From contig NZ_AUBS01000002.1 in assembly GCF_000429365.1 (NCBI RefSeq), positions 186,001 to 250,000 on the forward strand: a DNA stretch of 64,000 nucleotides. Reading direction: 5' to 3'. This DNA comes from Pseudodonghicola xiamenensis DSM 18339 (GTDB taxonomy: Bacteria; Pseudomonadota; Alphaproteobacteria; Rhodobacterales; Rhodobacteraceae). The notes under the pieces were generated by a model, which saw only the letters and a list, made by a program, of their open reading frames with translations, made no database searches and had not been told where the DNA came from. Both the position numbers and the translations under genes were made by a program. Positions 8,349-18,050 of this stretch are shown piece after piece (position 1 is the first letter of the stretch; every line of letters starts with the position of its first letter).

Positions 8349-8803
8349 CGCAGCAGAAAGATCCCTTCGACCTCGACCGCGACACCGCGCGGCAGGGCCG
8401 CAGCGGAAACCGCCGAACGCGAATGGCGCCCGGCATCCCCCAGCGCCTCGACCATGAAATCCGAGGCGCCATTGATCACCTCAGGCTGATCGGTGAACTC
8501 CTGGGTCGAATTGACAAAGCCGGTCAGCTTGACCACGCGCACCAGCTGATCCAGATCGCCCTTGCAAGCCGCCCGCACCTGCGCCAGCAGGTTGATCGCG
8601 CAGGCCCGCGCAGCGGCGGCGCCAGCCTCGACAGTCATGTCGGCCCCCAGCTTGCCGCAGATCAGCCCATCCGCGGCCGCGGAAATCTGACCCGAGACAT
8701 AAAGCATGTCGCCCACCCGCACGAAGGGCACGTAATTCGCCGCCGGGGCCGGTGCGTCGGGAAGGGTGACGCCCATATCTTCCAATCTGCCTTCGATGCT
8801 CAT
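8345..8803 (-). CDS. RidA family (YjgF/YER057c/UK114) protein
   Basis: The 152-residue protein follows the longer RidA subgroup: YVPFVRVGDMLYVSGQIS near the N-terminus, an AARACAINLLAQVRAA helix, VVKLTGFVNSTQEF, and the C-terminal GRHSRSAVSAAALPRGVAVEVE, where the arginine in HSR-S would bind the enamine/imine substrate carboxylate. RidA proteins deaminate reactive enamine intermediates released by PLP enzymes. It is the first gene of a two-gene unit with the GDPD gene. Confidence 0.92.
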   Translation of the reverse strand: MSIEGRLEDMGVTLPDAPAPAANYVPFVRVGDMLYVSGQISAAADGLICGKLGADMTVEAGAAAARACAINLLAQVRAACKGDLDQLVRVVKLTGFVNSTQEFTDQPEVINGASDFMVEALGDAGRHSRSAVSAAALPRGVAVEVEGIFLLR

Positions 8804-8874
8804 CGCTCGGCTCTCCTTCTGATCTATTTGGTGCGGAAGCTATCCCCTCCCCGCCGGAGCGGAAAGGGGAAACC

Positions 8875-10281
8875 TCAGCTTTCGCGGAAGGCCTTGGTGA
8901 AGTAATCGGTCAGCGGCTTCACCAGATAGGCCAGCGGCGAGCGGTCAACGGTGCGCACGAAGGCTTGTACCGGCATCCCCGGGATCAGCACCTTGCCCTC
9001 GGGCAGCAGATCGACCTGCCCGTCGTCCAGCACGATCTCCGCCCGATAGAAGGACCGCCCGCTGTTGGCGTCGTCAAAGGCATCGGCAGACACCCGCACC
9101 ACCCTGCCCGAAAGCTGCGGCGTATGGCGCTGATCGAAGGCCGACATGCTCAGGATCACCGGCTGGCCAACATGGATCTCGTCAATATGGATCGGATCGA
9201 CCTGGGCCGCGATCACCAGCGGCTGATCCTGCGGCACGATATACAGCAGCGGATCGGCGGGACGGACCACCGCTCGCGGCGTATGTACCCCAAGCCCGTA
9301 GACCACCCCCGCGACAGGCGCCTTGATGTCGAGCCGCAGTAGCTGCTCTTTCAACGAACGGCGCTGTTCGGCCAGTTCCAGTTCGCGATAACCAAGATCG
9401 CGCAACCGGGTGATCGCCTCTTCGCGTTGCGTGGTTCCGAGCTTGAGCACCTCGATGTCGATCTCGGTGATCCGGCCCTCGGCCTGCGCCTTGGAGGCCT
9501 TCAGCTCGCCCAGCGTACCTTCCAGATCAGCGGCGGTGCGGCGCAGGTTCAGCACCGTGGCCGCCTGCGCCAACCCACGATCAAGCAACCCCTGCTGATT
9601 GTTCAGCTCCTGCTGGATGAGATCGAGCTGAAGCTTGAGAGAGGCCTGTTGCGCCTCGATCCCCTCGATCTGGCTGCCGATCTGACCGCTGCGTTTTTCC
9701 AGCTGTTCGGTTTCTCGCGCGATGGAATCCCGGCGCGCCTCGAACAGACGGCGCTGACCGTCGATCAGTTCAGCGACCTCCGGACGATCGAGCGCGATCG
9801 CCTCAAGCTCCGGATCGAAACTGATCGTGTCGGCCCCATCTCGTTCAGCGTCAAGCCGCCCGCGCCGGGCCATCAGCTCGAAAAGCTGCCCCTCGACGAT
9901 TGCAAGTTGCGATTTCAACATGGTGGCATCGAGCCGGATCAACACCTGGCCGGCCTGCACCTTGTCGCCCTCGGCGACCAGGATTTCCGACACCACGCCA
10001 CCGTCGGGGTGCTGCACCACCTGACGATTGCTTTCCACCTCGATCCGACCGCTGACGACGATGGCACCGGCGATCGACGACACCACCGCCCAGGTGCCGA
10101 ACCCGCCGACCAGCAGGAACAGCGCCACGAAGCCCACCATGAGCGGTTTGAATGCCGACCAGCCACGCGGAGGCGCCACTGACGCCCCGGTCGCCGCCAC
10201 GGCCGCAGGCTTGGCAGACAGCTTCATTTCGGGTTGTTTCGCGGACGGTTTGTCTGCGGATTTCACTTCGGCCAGGCTCAT
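8875..10281 (-). CDS. Type I secretion membrane fusion protein (HlyD/PrtE family)
   Basis: The 468-residue protein has a short cytoplasmic N-terminus, one membrane helix ([19 protein letters not shown], about residues 45-63), a lipoyl half-motif around [19 protein letters not shown], a long coiled-coil hairpin rich in Glu, Gln and Leu (about 100-300), the second half-motif [17 protein letters not shown], and a C-terminal beta-barrel. It bridges the ABC exporter to an outer-membrane TolC channel. It overlaps the ABC gene by 4 bases. No TolC-type gene or RTX substrate is in the window. Confidence 0.94.
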   Translation of the reverse strand: MSLAEVKSADKPSAKQPEMKLSAKPAAVAATGASVAPPRGWSAFKPLMVGFVALFLLVGGFGTWAVVSSIAGAIVVSGRIEVESNRQVVQHPDGGVVSEILVAEGDKVQAGQVLIRLDATMLKSQLAIVEGQLFELMARRGRLDAERDGADTISFDPELEAIALDRPEVAELIDGQRRLFEARRDSIARETEQLEKRSGQIGSQIEGIEAQQASLKLQLDLIQQELNNQQGLLDRGLAQAATVLNLRRTAADLEGTLGELKASKAQAEGRITEIDIEVLKLGTTQREEAITRLRDLGYRELELAEQRRSLKEQLLRLDIKAPVAGVVYGLGVHTPRAVVRPADPLLYIVPQDQPLVIAAQVDPIHIDEIHVGQPVILSMSAFDQRHTPQLSGRVVRVSADAFDDANSGRSFYRAEIVLDDGQVDLLPEGKVLIPGMPVQAFVRTVDRSPLAYLVKPLTDYFTKAFRES

Positions 10282-12017
10282 CGCATGCCCCCCATGCCCG
10301 ACGATTTCAGCAATTGCTGATGGTTCGCCACCATCTCGCGCAGCACCTGGTCTTTCGGTCCGAAGGCGCTGCGGTGACCATCGTCCAGCACCAGCAGCAG
10401 ATCACATTCCTGAATGGCCGAAGGGCGATGCGCCATGATCAGCACCGACTTGCCCGCCGCCTTCATTCCCTTGATCGCGTTGTTCAGCGCCAGAGACCCT
10501 TCGTTATCGAGGTTCGAGTTCGGCTCGTCCAGGATCAGCAGCACCGGATCGTCGTAAAGCGCACGCGCCAATGCCACCCGCTGCATCTGTCCGCCGGACA
10601 GCCGACCACCGCCGGCAGTGATCCGGGTGTCATAGCCATCGGGCAGCGACACGATCAGATCATGAGCCGCGGCCTTCTTGGCGGCCTCCACCACCTTGGC
10701 GCTGTCCGGTTCGGGGGCAAGACGCGCGATATTCTCGGCAATCGTGCCATCGAACAACTGCACCCGCTGCGGCAGGTAACCGATGTGCTGCCCCAGGACA
10801 TCAGGCGCATATTGGTCGAGCGCCGCCCCATCGAGCCGCACCACACCGCCAGCGGGGCGCCAGAATCCGGTCAACGCCCGAGCCAGCGTGGTCTTGCCCG
10901 ACCCCGACGGCCCGATCACCCCCAGCGCCTGGCCCGGTTCGACCTTGAAGCTGACGGTCTTCAGCTTGGCCCGCGTATCGCCCGGCGGCACCACGGTCAG
11001 CCCGCTGACCTCAAGCCGCGCCTTGGGCTTGGGCAGGGCGGTCTTCCGCGTTTCTTCCGGGGCTTTCGCCAGCAGATCGCTCAGATGTTGCCAGCCCTTG
11101 TGGGCCCGCTGCACCTGCGGCCACTGGCCAACCAGCAATTCGATCGGAGCCAGGGCGCGGCTCAGCAGGATCGACGAGGCGATCATCACCCCGCCGGTCG
11201 CCATGCCCTGAAGCACCAGATAGGCACCAAGCCCCAGCATCGCCGATTGCAAGAACATCCGAAGCGTCTTGGTCAGCGACGAGAAGGAGCCCCCCACGTC
11301 GCTGGCCACCACGGTTTCGGCCAGCGAATTATCCCGCGTCTTTTTCCAGCGGGTAAAGGCGGCCGACCGCATCCCCATGGATTGGATCGTTTCGGCCTCG
11401 GTCCGGATTTCCTCGGCCATCAAGCCGGCGCGATGCGACGAGATATTGGCCTGCAACACCGGCTTGCGCGAATAGATCTGGTTCAGAACGGTGATCAGCA
11501 CCAGAAGCGTGCCGCCGCCGACCGCCAACATCCCGAGATAGGGATGAAACAGCGTGATCCCGACCAGGAAGAACGGCGTCCAGGGCAAATCGAAGATCAC
11601 CAGCAGCACCGGCGAAGCGATCAGCCGCTGCACCGCCTCGAGATCCTGCAGACCGGTCTGCGCCACCGAATCGTTGGACACGGCGGATCGGCGCAGCATC
11701 GCTTCGAATACCCGCCGGTCGAGCGTGGCCTGCAGCCGCGCGCCCACCCGCGCCATCACCCGCCCCCGAGCGAAGTCCAAAAGCCCCATGATCCCGTAAA
11801 GGAAGGCCACCAGGATCGACAAGGCGACCAGGGTTTCCACCGACCGGCTGCCCAGCACCCGGTCATAGACCTGCAACATGTAAAGCGGTCCGGTCAGCAT
11901 CAGCATGTTAGAGAACACGCTGAACAGACCGACGGCCCAATAAAGCGATCGACTTTGACGACGCGCAGCGGCAAGCTCGGCGTAACCCTCCGCGCTATTT
12001 TGGTAAGCGGTAACCAT
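10278..12017 (-). CDS. Type I secretion ABC transporter, fused permease/ATPase (PrtD family)
   Basis: The 579-residue half transporter has an N-terminal six-helix membrane domain (first helices around [18 protein letters not shown] and [19 protein letters not shown]) and a C-terminal ATPase with Walker [20 protein letters not shown] (about residues 363-381), signature [15 protein letters not shown], Walker [13 protein letters not shown], and H-loop IMAHRP. It lacks the N-terminal C39-like domain, so it is of the PrtD/LapB-lacking class that exports C-terminally signalled RTX-type proteins. The substrate is unknown. Confidence 0.95.
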   Translation of the reverse strand: MVTAYQNSAEGYAELAAARRQSRSLYWAVGLFSVFSNMLMLTGPLYMLQVYDRVLGSRSVETLVALSILVAFLYGIMGLLDFARGRVMARVGARLQATLDRRVFEAMLRRSAVSNDSVAQTGLQDLEAVQRLIASPVLLVIFDLPWTPFFLVGITLFHPYLGMLAVGGGTLLVLITVLNQIYSRKPVLQANISSHRAGLMAEEIRTEAETIQSMGMRSAAFTRWKKTRDNSLAETVVASDVGGSFSSLTKTLRMFLQSAMLGLGAYLVLQGMATGGVMIASSILLSRALAPIELLVGQWPQVQRAHKGWQHLSDLLAKAPEETRKTALPKPKARLEVSGLTVVPPGDTRAKLKTVSFKVEPGQALGVIGPSGSGKTTLARALTGFWRPAGGVVRLDGAALDQYAPDVLGQHIGYLPQRVQLFDGTIAENIARLAPEPDSAKVVEAAKKAAAHDLIVSLPDGYDTRITAGGGRLSGGQMQRVALARALYDDPVLLILDEPNSNLDNEGSLALNNAIKGMKAAGKSVLIMAHRPSAIQECDLLLVLDDGHRSAFGPKDQVLREMVANHQQLLKSSGMGGMR

Positions 12018-12211
12018 GTCTCTCCAATTGTGCTTATTAGCTGTGGCAGGCCCAAAATCAGGCGCCTAAGCGCGCAATCTACCCGGAGGCTGTTTCAATA
12101 AGGTAACACATCCAGTATTGGACGAAGTGCCATCTTTGACCAACCATGTCAGTCTCTACATTTCAAGAGCTACTCGCCCGCTGCCTGTAAATAACGGATT
12201 CGACTCGGACC

Positions 12212-12973
12212 ATGGAACTTTCGCTGCGCCCCCTGCTCGCCGCCAGCCTGATCGGGCTGGCAGGAATCACTTCCGGTTGTGCAACAAAAACGCCCGCCCA
12301 AAAGGCGAGCGGAGAGATATTCGACCCCTATGAGAGCACGAACCGCTCTATTCACGGTTTCAATCTCGGCCTCGACAAGGTGCTCGTCCGCCCCGCCTCG
12401 AAGGGCTACATCGCCGTCATGCCGCCGCCGATGGTCGATAGCGTCAACTATTTTGCAGAGAACCTGTCGATGCCGGGGCGAATGGTCGACTCGCTGCTGC
12501 AGGGCAAGTTCAAACAGGCGGGCCATGCGCTGGCCCGCTTCCTTATCAACTCGACCGTCGGCTTTGCCGGGCTCGCCGATCCGGCCACCGAATTCGAGAT
12601 CCCGCAGGTCGATACCGATTTCGGCGAGACCCTGCATGTCTGGGGCTTCGGCGAAGGCGCCTATGTCGAACTGCCGATCTACGGCCCCTCGACAACGCGT
12701 GACGCGGTCGGGGTCGTGGTGAACATGTTCACCAATCCGCTTGATTTCGCCCCCACCAAACCGGTCAACAACATCAGCCTTTATGCCGATGGCGCCCGAC
12801 GGCTGGGCGATCGGGGCCGCTATGCCGATACGGTGGATGCTGTTCTCTATGACAGCGCTGACGGCTATGCCCAGGCACGGGCGCTCTACCTGCAAAATCG
12901 CCGTTACAAACTGGAAGGCGACGCTCCCGATCTCTACATAACGCCTGACGAGATCAGTACCGAGGGGTTTTAA
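12212..12973 (+). CDS. mlaA: MlaA/VacJ family outer-membrane lipoprotein
   Basis: The 253-residue precursor has a lipoprotein signal ending at ITSGC (Cys about 23) and the family signature FDPYESTNRSIHGFNLGLDK, then GFGEGAYVELPIYGPSTTRD, both diagnostic for MlaA. MlaA sits in the outer membrane with a porin and removes mislocalised phospholipids from the outer leaflet, passing them to MlaC. Here mlaA is followed three bases later by an mlaC-like gene, supporting this role. The inner-membrane MlaFED complex is not in the window. Confidence 0.94.
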   Translation: MELSLRPLLAASLIGLAGITSGCATKTPAQKASGEIFDPYESTNRSIHGFNLGLDKVLVRPASKGYIAVMPPPMVDSVNYFAENLSMPGRMVDSLLQGKFKQAGHALARFLINSTVGFAGLADPATEFEIPQVDTDFGETLHVWGFGEGAYVELPIYGPSTTRDAVGVVVNMFTNPLDFAPTKPVNNISLYADGARRLGDRGRYADTVDAVLYDSADGYAQARALYLQNRRYKLEGDAPDLYITPDEISTEGF

Positions 12974-12976
12974 TTG

Positions 12977-13573
12977 ATGACTGTTTCCGTTTCCAGACGC
13001 CACCTGATCGGTGCCGCAGTGGCCGCGGCCGCTCTGCCCGGCACCGCATTCGCCCTGAACCAGACGAATGCGCGCACAATGGTCACCAAGCTGATCGCCG
13101 ACATCAACAAGGTGATCGACAGCGGCAAGAGCGAAACCGCGATGTATCGCGATTTCGAGCGTATTTTCAGATCCTACTCGGACACGTCCTATATTGCGGC
13201 CTACGCGATGGGCGTGGACGGGCGACGCGCCTCCGCCGCGCAGAAACGCGCCTTCACCGATGCGTTCACCGGTTATATCTCACGCAAATACGGCCAAAGG
13301 TTCCGGGAATTTATCGGCGGCCGGCTCGAGGTCGATGGCGTGCATCAGGTCAAGAATTTCCTCGAAGTGCGCACCACCGCGTATCTGCGTGGGGAATCGC
13401 CGTTCGAAGTCAACTTCCACGTCTCCGATCGCACCGGGAAAGAGCTGTTCTTCAACATCTATATCGAAGGTGTGAACATGCTGCTGACCGAACGGACCGA
13501 AATCGGCGCGATGCTGGACAAGCGGCAGGGCAATATCGACAAGCTTATTGCCGATCTGAAGACCGCAAGCTGA
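12977..13573 (+). CDS. mlaC: MlaC-like periplasmic phospholipid-binding protein (Tol toluene-tolerance Ttg2D family)
   Basis: The 198-residue precursor carries an N-terminal signal with a twin arginine, SRRHLIGAAVAAAALPGTAFA, suggesting export through Tat. The mature part matches the MlaC fold: FERIFRSYSDTSYIAAYAMG, FTGYISRKYGQRFREFIGG, and the FNIYIEGVNMLLTERTEIG segment that forms the lipid pocket wall. It would ferry phospholipids between MlaA and an inner-membrane ABC complex. The start is the ATG immediately after a TTG; both follow the mlaA stop, so the pair is one operon ended by a strong terminator. Confidence 0.9.
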   Translation: MTVSVSRRHLIGAAVAAAALPGTAFALNQTNARTMVTKLIADINKVIDSGKSETAMYRDFERIFRSYSDTSYIAAYAMGVDGRRASAAQKRAFTDAFTGYISRKYGQRFREFIGGRLEVDGVHQVKNFLEVRTTAYLRGESPFEVNFHVSDRTGKELFFNIYIEGVNMLLTERTEIGAMLDKRQGNIDKLIADLKTAS

Positions 13574-13604
13574 CCAGTTCCAAGGCATTCACTGAAAAGT
13601 GATC

Positions 13605-13641
13605 GCCCGGCCCCGCCAAATGGCAAAGGGCCGGGCTTTTT
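13605..13641 (+). terminator. Rho-independent terminator after mlaA-mlaC
   Basis: The 9-bp stem GCCCGGCCC / GGGCCGGGC encloses a 14-base loop and is followed by five T residues. It lies about 30 bases after the mlaC stop and ahead of the convergent penicillin-binding protein gene. Confidence 0.85.
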
Positions 13642-13706
13642 CATGCCCGGCCCCCGCCCCTGTCCGCTCTACCGGGACAGCCCGGCAATCCGCGACCTGT
13701 CGCCGC

Positions 13707-15962
13707 TCATCGCTCCGACGGTGCCGGGGCTCTCCCGCCGCCACCGCCACCAAAGATATCGCGCAGCAGCTTGTCGACCGCGCCCCCCAGACCGCCGCCG
13801 CCACTGGCCGGCGCCTGAGTCTTGGGCTGGGTCGGCGCGATCGGCTCACGCATCGGCAACGGCTTGGGCTCCATCCCTTCCTGCACACGCATCATGGTCT
13901 CGTGCCAGATTTCGGCGGGTAGCCCGCTGCCGGTCACCCCCTTCAACGGCGTATTGTCGTCATAGCCCATCCAGACGCCGGTAACGTAGTCGGCGGTAAA
14001 GCCCACGAACCAGGCGTCCCGCGCCTCTTGCGAGGTTCCGGTCTTGCCGGCGACCTGCCAGCCCGGCAGCTTGGCGCGTCCACCAGTGCCTTCGGACACC
14101 GCCTTGGACAGCATCCAGACCAGTTGTTGCGCCGCTTCGGGGCGGATCACCCGTTCGCCGATCCCGCCAGCCGCGCCGAAGACCGGAGTGTCGTCCCCCA
14201 GCAGCCTGAGTTCGATCAGCCCATAGGGTTTGACCGAAGATCCGCCGTTGAGGATCCCCGCATAGGCCCCCGTCATGTCGATCAGCGTGCTTTCCGAGGC
14301 GCCCAGCGCCAGCGCCGGACCCATCGCCAGATCACTGTCGAGCCCGAATTCGCGCGCCACCAGCCGCACCTTGTCGCGGCCGTATTTCTCCGAGGTCTTC
14401 ACCGCCGGAATGTTCAGTGACTTTTTCAGCGCTTCGGTCAGGGTCACCTCGCCATAGAACTTGTGGGTATAGTTCTGCGGACACCACTTCCCCGACCCGG
14501 GGAGCGTCATACAGAAGGGTTCATCCACCACCGTATCGAGCGGAGAAGCCCCGAGATCGAGCGCGGTAGCATAGATGAAGGGCTTGAAGGCCGAACCAGT
14601 CTGTCGCTTGGCCTGGGTGGCACGGTTGAACACACCCGACACCCGGGTCTTGCGACCGCCCACCATGGCGCGGACGGCTCCGTCCGGGCTCATCACCACA
14701 ATTGCGGCCTGCGCCTTCGATCCCGGGCTGACCTTCTCCTGGAACACGAATTTCATCGCCTCCTCGGCTGAGGTCTGGATACGCTGGTCAAGCGTGGTCT
14801 TGATGATCACGTCCTCGGTGGTCTTGTCGCCGAAGAATTCCGGCGTCTCGTCCATCACCCAGTCAGCGAAATATCCCCCCGCCCGCGCGGCGGCGGCCTC
14901 GGAAAGCTCAGCCGGATGCGCCCGGGCCTGGCTGGCCTGGGCATGGGTGATATAGCCCTGATCCTCCATCAGCCCGACAATCACCTTGGCGCGGTTCTGC
15001 GCCCGGGTCAGGTTGTTGGTTGGTGCAAACCGGGTCGGCGCCACCAAAAGCCCGGCCAGCATCGCTGCCTGGGCCGGAGAGATATCCGAAGCCGATTTGC
15101 CGAAATAGCGCTGGCTCGCCGCCTCGAAGCCGCGGGCCCCGGCACCGAGGAAGGCCCGGTTCATGTAGATCGTAAGGATATCGTCCTTGGAGTATTTCAG
15201 CTCCATCGCCATGGCATAGATCGCTTCCTTGACCTTGCGCCACAGCGTGCTCTGCCGACAATCCGTCTCGTATTCGCTTTCCGACATGCCCGAGGACGGA
15301 TCATAGGGCACCCCCAGACAGAGCAGCTTGGCCGTCTGCTGGCTGAGCGTCGACCCGCCATGCCCAGACAGGGGACCGCGGCCTTCACGCAGGTTGATCG
15401 CCACCGCGCTGGCGATACCGCGCGGACTGACCCCGAAATGATGATAGAACCGCTTGTCCTCGGTCGCGATGATGGCGTGCTTGAGGTAGGGCGAGACCGT
15501 ATCCGCCGTGACCACCCCTCCGAACTGATCGCCGCGCCAGGCAAAGACCTTGCCCGAGCGGTCCAGCAGCGTCACCGACCCGCGCGCACGCCCGTCCAGA
15601 AGCGCGGCCATCGGCGGCAACTGGCTGTATTGATAACCGATGCCGGCGGCGATCAGCAGCACGATCACCATGCCCATGCGCCAGGAAAAGCCCCAGACCA
15701 GCCGGAAGATGCCACCGATCAATCGGCGGAACATGCCGAAGATGCCGCCACCGCCCGCACCGCCACCACCTCGGCGCGGCGCCGCCTTGCGCCTGGCCGC
15801 AGCCTTTGTCCCGGTTTTTGCCCGGGTCTTTGCAGCAGGCTTGGAAGCCGCTTTCGTCGTTTTCGTCGTTTTCTTCGCCCCGGCTGCCGCCGACGTGCGC
15901 CGCCCCGAAGAATAGCGTTTGTCCGCCACCAGCGGCGGCTTGCCCCGCGAGGTATTTGCCAT
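13707..15962 (-). CDS. Class A penicillin-binding protein (bifunctional transglycosylase/transpeptidase, PBP1A-like)
   Basis: The 751-residue enzyme polymerises and cross-links peptidoglycan. After a cytoplasmic Lys/Ala/Thr-rich tail of about 75 residues come a membrane helix (WRMGMVIVLLIAAGIGYQY) and a GT51 domain with ATEDKRFYHHFGVSPRGI (catalytic Glu) and GGSTLSQQTAK. The transpeptidase has RQTGSAFKPF (SxxK serine), SLN, and GKTGTS (KTG). Start placed at MANTSRGKPP because the upstream in-frame extension crosses the AT-rich promoter region. The C-terminus is Pro- and Gly-rich. Confidence 0.95.
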   Translation of the reverse strand: MANTSRGKPPLVADKRYSSGRRTSAAAGAKKTTKTTKAASKPAAKTRAKTGTKAAARRKAAPRRGGGGAGGGGIFGMFRRLIGGIFRLVWGFSWRMGMVIVLLIAAGIGYQYSQLPPMAALLDGRARGSVTLLDRSGKVFAWRGDQFGGVVTADTVSPYLKHAIIATEDKRFYHHFGVSPRGIASAVAINLREGRGPLSGHGGSTLSQQTAKLLCLGVPYDPSSGMSESEYETDCRQSTLWRKVKEAIYAMAMELKYSKDDILTIYMNRAFLGAGARGFEAASQRYFGKSASDISPAQAAMLAGLLVAPTRFAPTNNLTRAQNRAKVIVGLMEDQGYITHAQASQARAHPAELSEAAAARAGGYFADWVMDETPEFFGDKTTEDVIIKTTLDQRIQTSAEEAMKFVFQEKVSPGSKAQAAIVVMSPDGAVRAMVGGRKTRVSGVFNRATQAKRQTGSAFKPFIYATALDLGASPLDTVVDEPFCMTLPGSGKWCPQNYTHKFYGEVTLTEALKKSLNIPAVKTSEKYGRDKVRLVAREFGLDSDLAMGPALALGASESTLIDMTGAYAGILNGGSSVKPYGLIELRLLGDDTPVFGAAGGIGERVIRPEAAQQLVWMLSKAVSEGTGGRAKLPGWQVAGKTGTSQEARDAWFVGFTADYVTGVWMGYDDNTPLKGVTGSGLPAEIWHETMMRVQEGMEPKPLPMREPIAPTQPKTQAPASGGGGLGGAVDKLLRDIFGGGGGGRAPAPSER

Positions 15963-16159
15963 GCCCGATCCTGCTCGATCTGTGTTCTGCCCCCAGGATA
16001 CAGGCTGCGGGACGATTTGTTGAGAGCCCCTTGCAATAGCTTTTTCGCGACTCAATTGTGACTATTTTTTATGCACAAATATATATTCGCACAATAAATA
16101 GGCGGCAATCGTTCGGAAATCACAATTTATCAGCACCAAACATTCCATTCCCGCCCCCA

Positions 16160-16175
16160 TGGCGCCTTGCTTGCG
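16160..16175 (+). promoter_or_regulatory. Sigma-54 (RpoN) promoter of glnK-amtB
   Basis: The bases TGGCGCCTTGCTTGCG fit the -24/-12 consensus TGGCAC-N5-TTGCA with the invariant GG and GC exactly ten bases apart. Transcription would start about 12 bases after the GC, leaving a 30-base leader before the GTG of glnK. Upstream, 16050-16110 is an unusually AT-rich block with TTGTG and CACAA arms and a repeated GCACAA, a reasonable place for an NtrC-type activator to bind. glnK-amtB is a classic NtrC/RpoN target. Confidence 0.75.
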
Positions 16176-16215
16176 AGGCGACCGCAGGGGGACCTGCCGA
16201 ACGAAGGGGACGATC

Positions 16216-16554
16216 GTGAAACTGATCATTGCGACAATCAAGCCGTTCAAGTTGGAGGAGGTCCGCGAGGCGCTGACCGAGGCCGGCGTTCGCGGCATGA
16301 TGGTGACGGAAATCAAAGGGTTCGGATCGCAGTCCGGCCATACCGAAATCTATCGCGGTGCCGAATACGCCGTGAATTTCGTGCCGAAAATCAAATTGGA
16401 GATCGTGGTCAGCTCTGCCGTGGCCGATCAGGTCGTCGAGACCATCACCAATACCGCCAAGACCGGCAAAATCGGTGACGGCAAGATTTTCGTCCTGGAC
16501 GTGGAACAAGCGATCCGCGTGCGCACCGGCGAAACCAACGAAGACGCACTCTAA
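16216..16554 (+). CDS. glnK: P-II nitrogen regulatory protein GlnK
   Basis: The 112-residue length is exact for P-II proteins once the GTG after AAGGGGACGATC is used. The N-terminus MKLIIATIKPFKLEEVREAL and T-loop GHTEIYRGAEYAVNF with Tyr51 as uridylylation site are visible, as is the ATP-binding KTGKIGDGKIFV. GlnK signals 2-oxoglutarate/glutamine state and, when unmodified, plugs the adjacent AmtB channel. The two genes are separated by 27 bases and co-transcribed from a sigma-54 promoter. Confidence 0.97.
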   Translation: MKLIIATIKPFKLEEVREALTEAGVRGMMVTEIKGFGSQSGHTEIYRGAEYAVNFVPKIKLEIVVSSAVADQVVETITNTAKTGKIGDGKIFVLDVEQAIRVRTGETNEDAL

Positions 16555-16581
16555 AGCGCGCAACCAAGGGAAAACGGAGCT

Positions 16582-17904
16582 ATGAAACGACTCAACGCAC
16601 TTGCCGCCGCGGCGGCGCTGATTGCGCTGCCCACGCTGGGCCTGGCGCAAGAGGCGGACGTAACCCCGCCGAACTCCGAGATCGGCTATATTTTCACCAC
16701 CTTCATGTTCCTGGTCACCGGTTTCCTGGTGATGTTCATGGGCGCGGGCTTCTCCATGCTCGAGGCGGGCCTCGTGCGTCAGAAGAACGTGACCATGCAG
16801 CTGATGAAGAACGTCGCGCTCTTCGCCTTCGCTGCCATCATGTACTATCTGATCGGCTACAACCTGATGTATCCGGGCGACGGCTGGAGCATTGACGGCA
16901 TCCTGGGCGCCTTCAGCCCCGCCGTGCTGGAACCGGTCGGCCTGGCCGACACCGAAACCGATCTGACCTATGCCTCCGTCGGTTCGGACTTCTTCTTCCA
17001 GCTGATGTTCTGCGCCACCACAGCCTCGATCGTATCGGGTACCCTGGCCGAACGGATCAAGCTGTGGCCCTTCCTGATCTTCGTCATCATCCTGACCGCA
17101 CTGATCTATCCGATCCAGGCATCGTGGAAATGGGGCGGCGGCTTCCTGGATGCGGCTGGCTTCCAAGACTTCGCAGGTTCGACCGTGGTGCACTCAGTCG
17201 GTGGCTGGGCTGCTCTGACCGGCGCACTGATCCTCGGCCCGCGGATCGGCAAATACAAAGACGGCAAGGTGCATCCGTTCCCGGGTTCGAACCTGACGCT
17301 CGCCACCCTGGGTACGTTCATCCTGTGGCTGGGTTGGTTCGGCTTCAACGGCGGTTCGCAACTCTACATGGACACCGCCGGCAACGTGGCTGACATCAGC
17401 CGGATCTTCGCCAACACCAACACCGCCGCCGCCGGTGGTGCCGTGGCCGCACTGATCCTGACCCAACTGCTGTACAAGAAGGCCGATATCACCATGGTGC
17501 TGAACGGCGCCCTGGCCGGCCTGGTGTCGATCACCGCCGAACCGCTGATGCCCTCGCTGGGCGCGGCAACCCTGATCGGCGCCGTGGGCGGTATCCTGGT
17601 GGTCTTCGCCGTGCCGTTCCTGGACAAGCTGAAGATCGACGACGTCGTCGGCGCCATCCCGGTGCACCTGGTCTGCGGCATCTGGGGCACCCTGGCGGTT
17701 CCGCTGACCAACCCCGATGCCTCCTTCGGCACCCAGCTCTATTCGATCATCGTTGTCGGCCTGTTCGTCGCCATCGTCTCGGCTGTTGTCTGGTTCCTCC
17801 TGAAGGTCATCATGGGCATCCGGGTCGACGAAGAGACCGAGATCAACGGTCTCGACATGGCCGAACTGGGCATGGAAGCCTATCCCGAATTCTCGAAGAG
17901 CTGA
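16582..17904 (+). CDS. amtB: Ammonium transporter AmtB
   Basis: The 440-residue protein has a cleavable signal peptide (cut after LGLAQ), then eleven membrane helices typical of Amt/Rh proteins. Family motifs include FMGAGFSMLEAGLVRQKN, FFFQLMFCATTASIVSGTLAERI, and GGWAALTGALILGPRIGKY; the conserved pore histidines are in VVHSVGGW and in VHLVCGIWGTLA. It conducts ammonia/ammonium into the cell and is gated by GlnK from the preceding gene. A terminator follows 29 bases later. Confidence 0.97.
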   Translation: MKRLNALAAAAALIALPTLGLAQEADVTPPNSEIGYIFTTFMFLVTGFLVMFMGAGFSMLEAGLVRQKNVTMQLMKNVALFAFAAIMYYLIGYNLMYPGDGWSIDGILGAFSPAVLEPVGLADTETDLTYASVGSDFFFQLMFCATTASIVSGTLAERIKLWPFLIFVIILTALIYPIQASWKWGGGFLDAAGFQDFAGSTVVHSVGGWAALTGALILGPRIGKYKDGKVHPFPGSNLTLATLGTFILWLGWFGFNGGSQLYMDTAGNVADISRIFANTNTAAAGGAVAALILTQLLYKKADITMVLNGALAGLVSITAEPLMPSLGAATLIGAVGGILVVFAVPFLDKLKIDDVVGAIPVHLVCGIWGTLAVPLTNPDASFGTQLYSIIVVGLFVAIVSAVVWFLLKVIMGIRVDEETEINGLDMAELGMEAYPEFSKS

Positions 17905-17933
17905 TCGTTCTTCCTGACGGGACAAAGACAAAG

Positions 17934-17963
17934 AGACCCGGGCCATCGTGCCCGGGTCTTTTC
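17934..17963 (+). terminator. Rho-independent terminator after amtB
   Basis: A perfect 10-bp stem AGACCCGGGC / GCCCGGGTCT with a 6-base loop is followed by a T-rich run. It closes the glnK-amtB operon. Confidence 0.88.
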
Positions 17964-18050
17964 ATTGCGAAGCCTCTCCGCCTGCCCCTCCCCCGTCGCT
18001 GACGGGAAAGCCAGAGCGACAGGGCTGCCGAAGGCCTGACCCGCGCAAAA

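Noticed and set aside
10152..12101. A 649-codon plus-strand frame opposite the type I secretion genes
   Set aside because: Very rich in His, Gln and Arg as expected for a shadow of a GC-rich gene; both minus-strand genes under it are well conserved.
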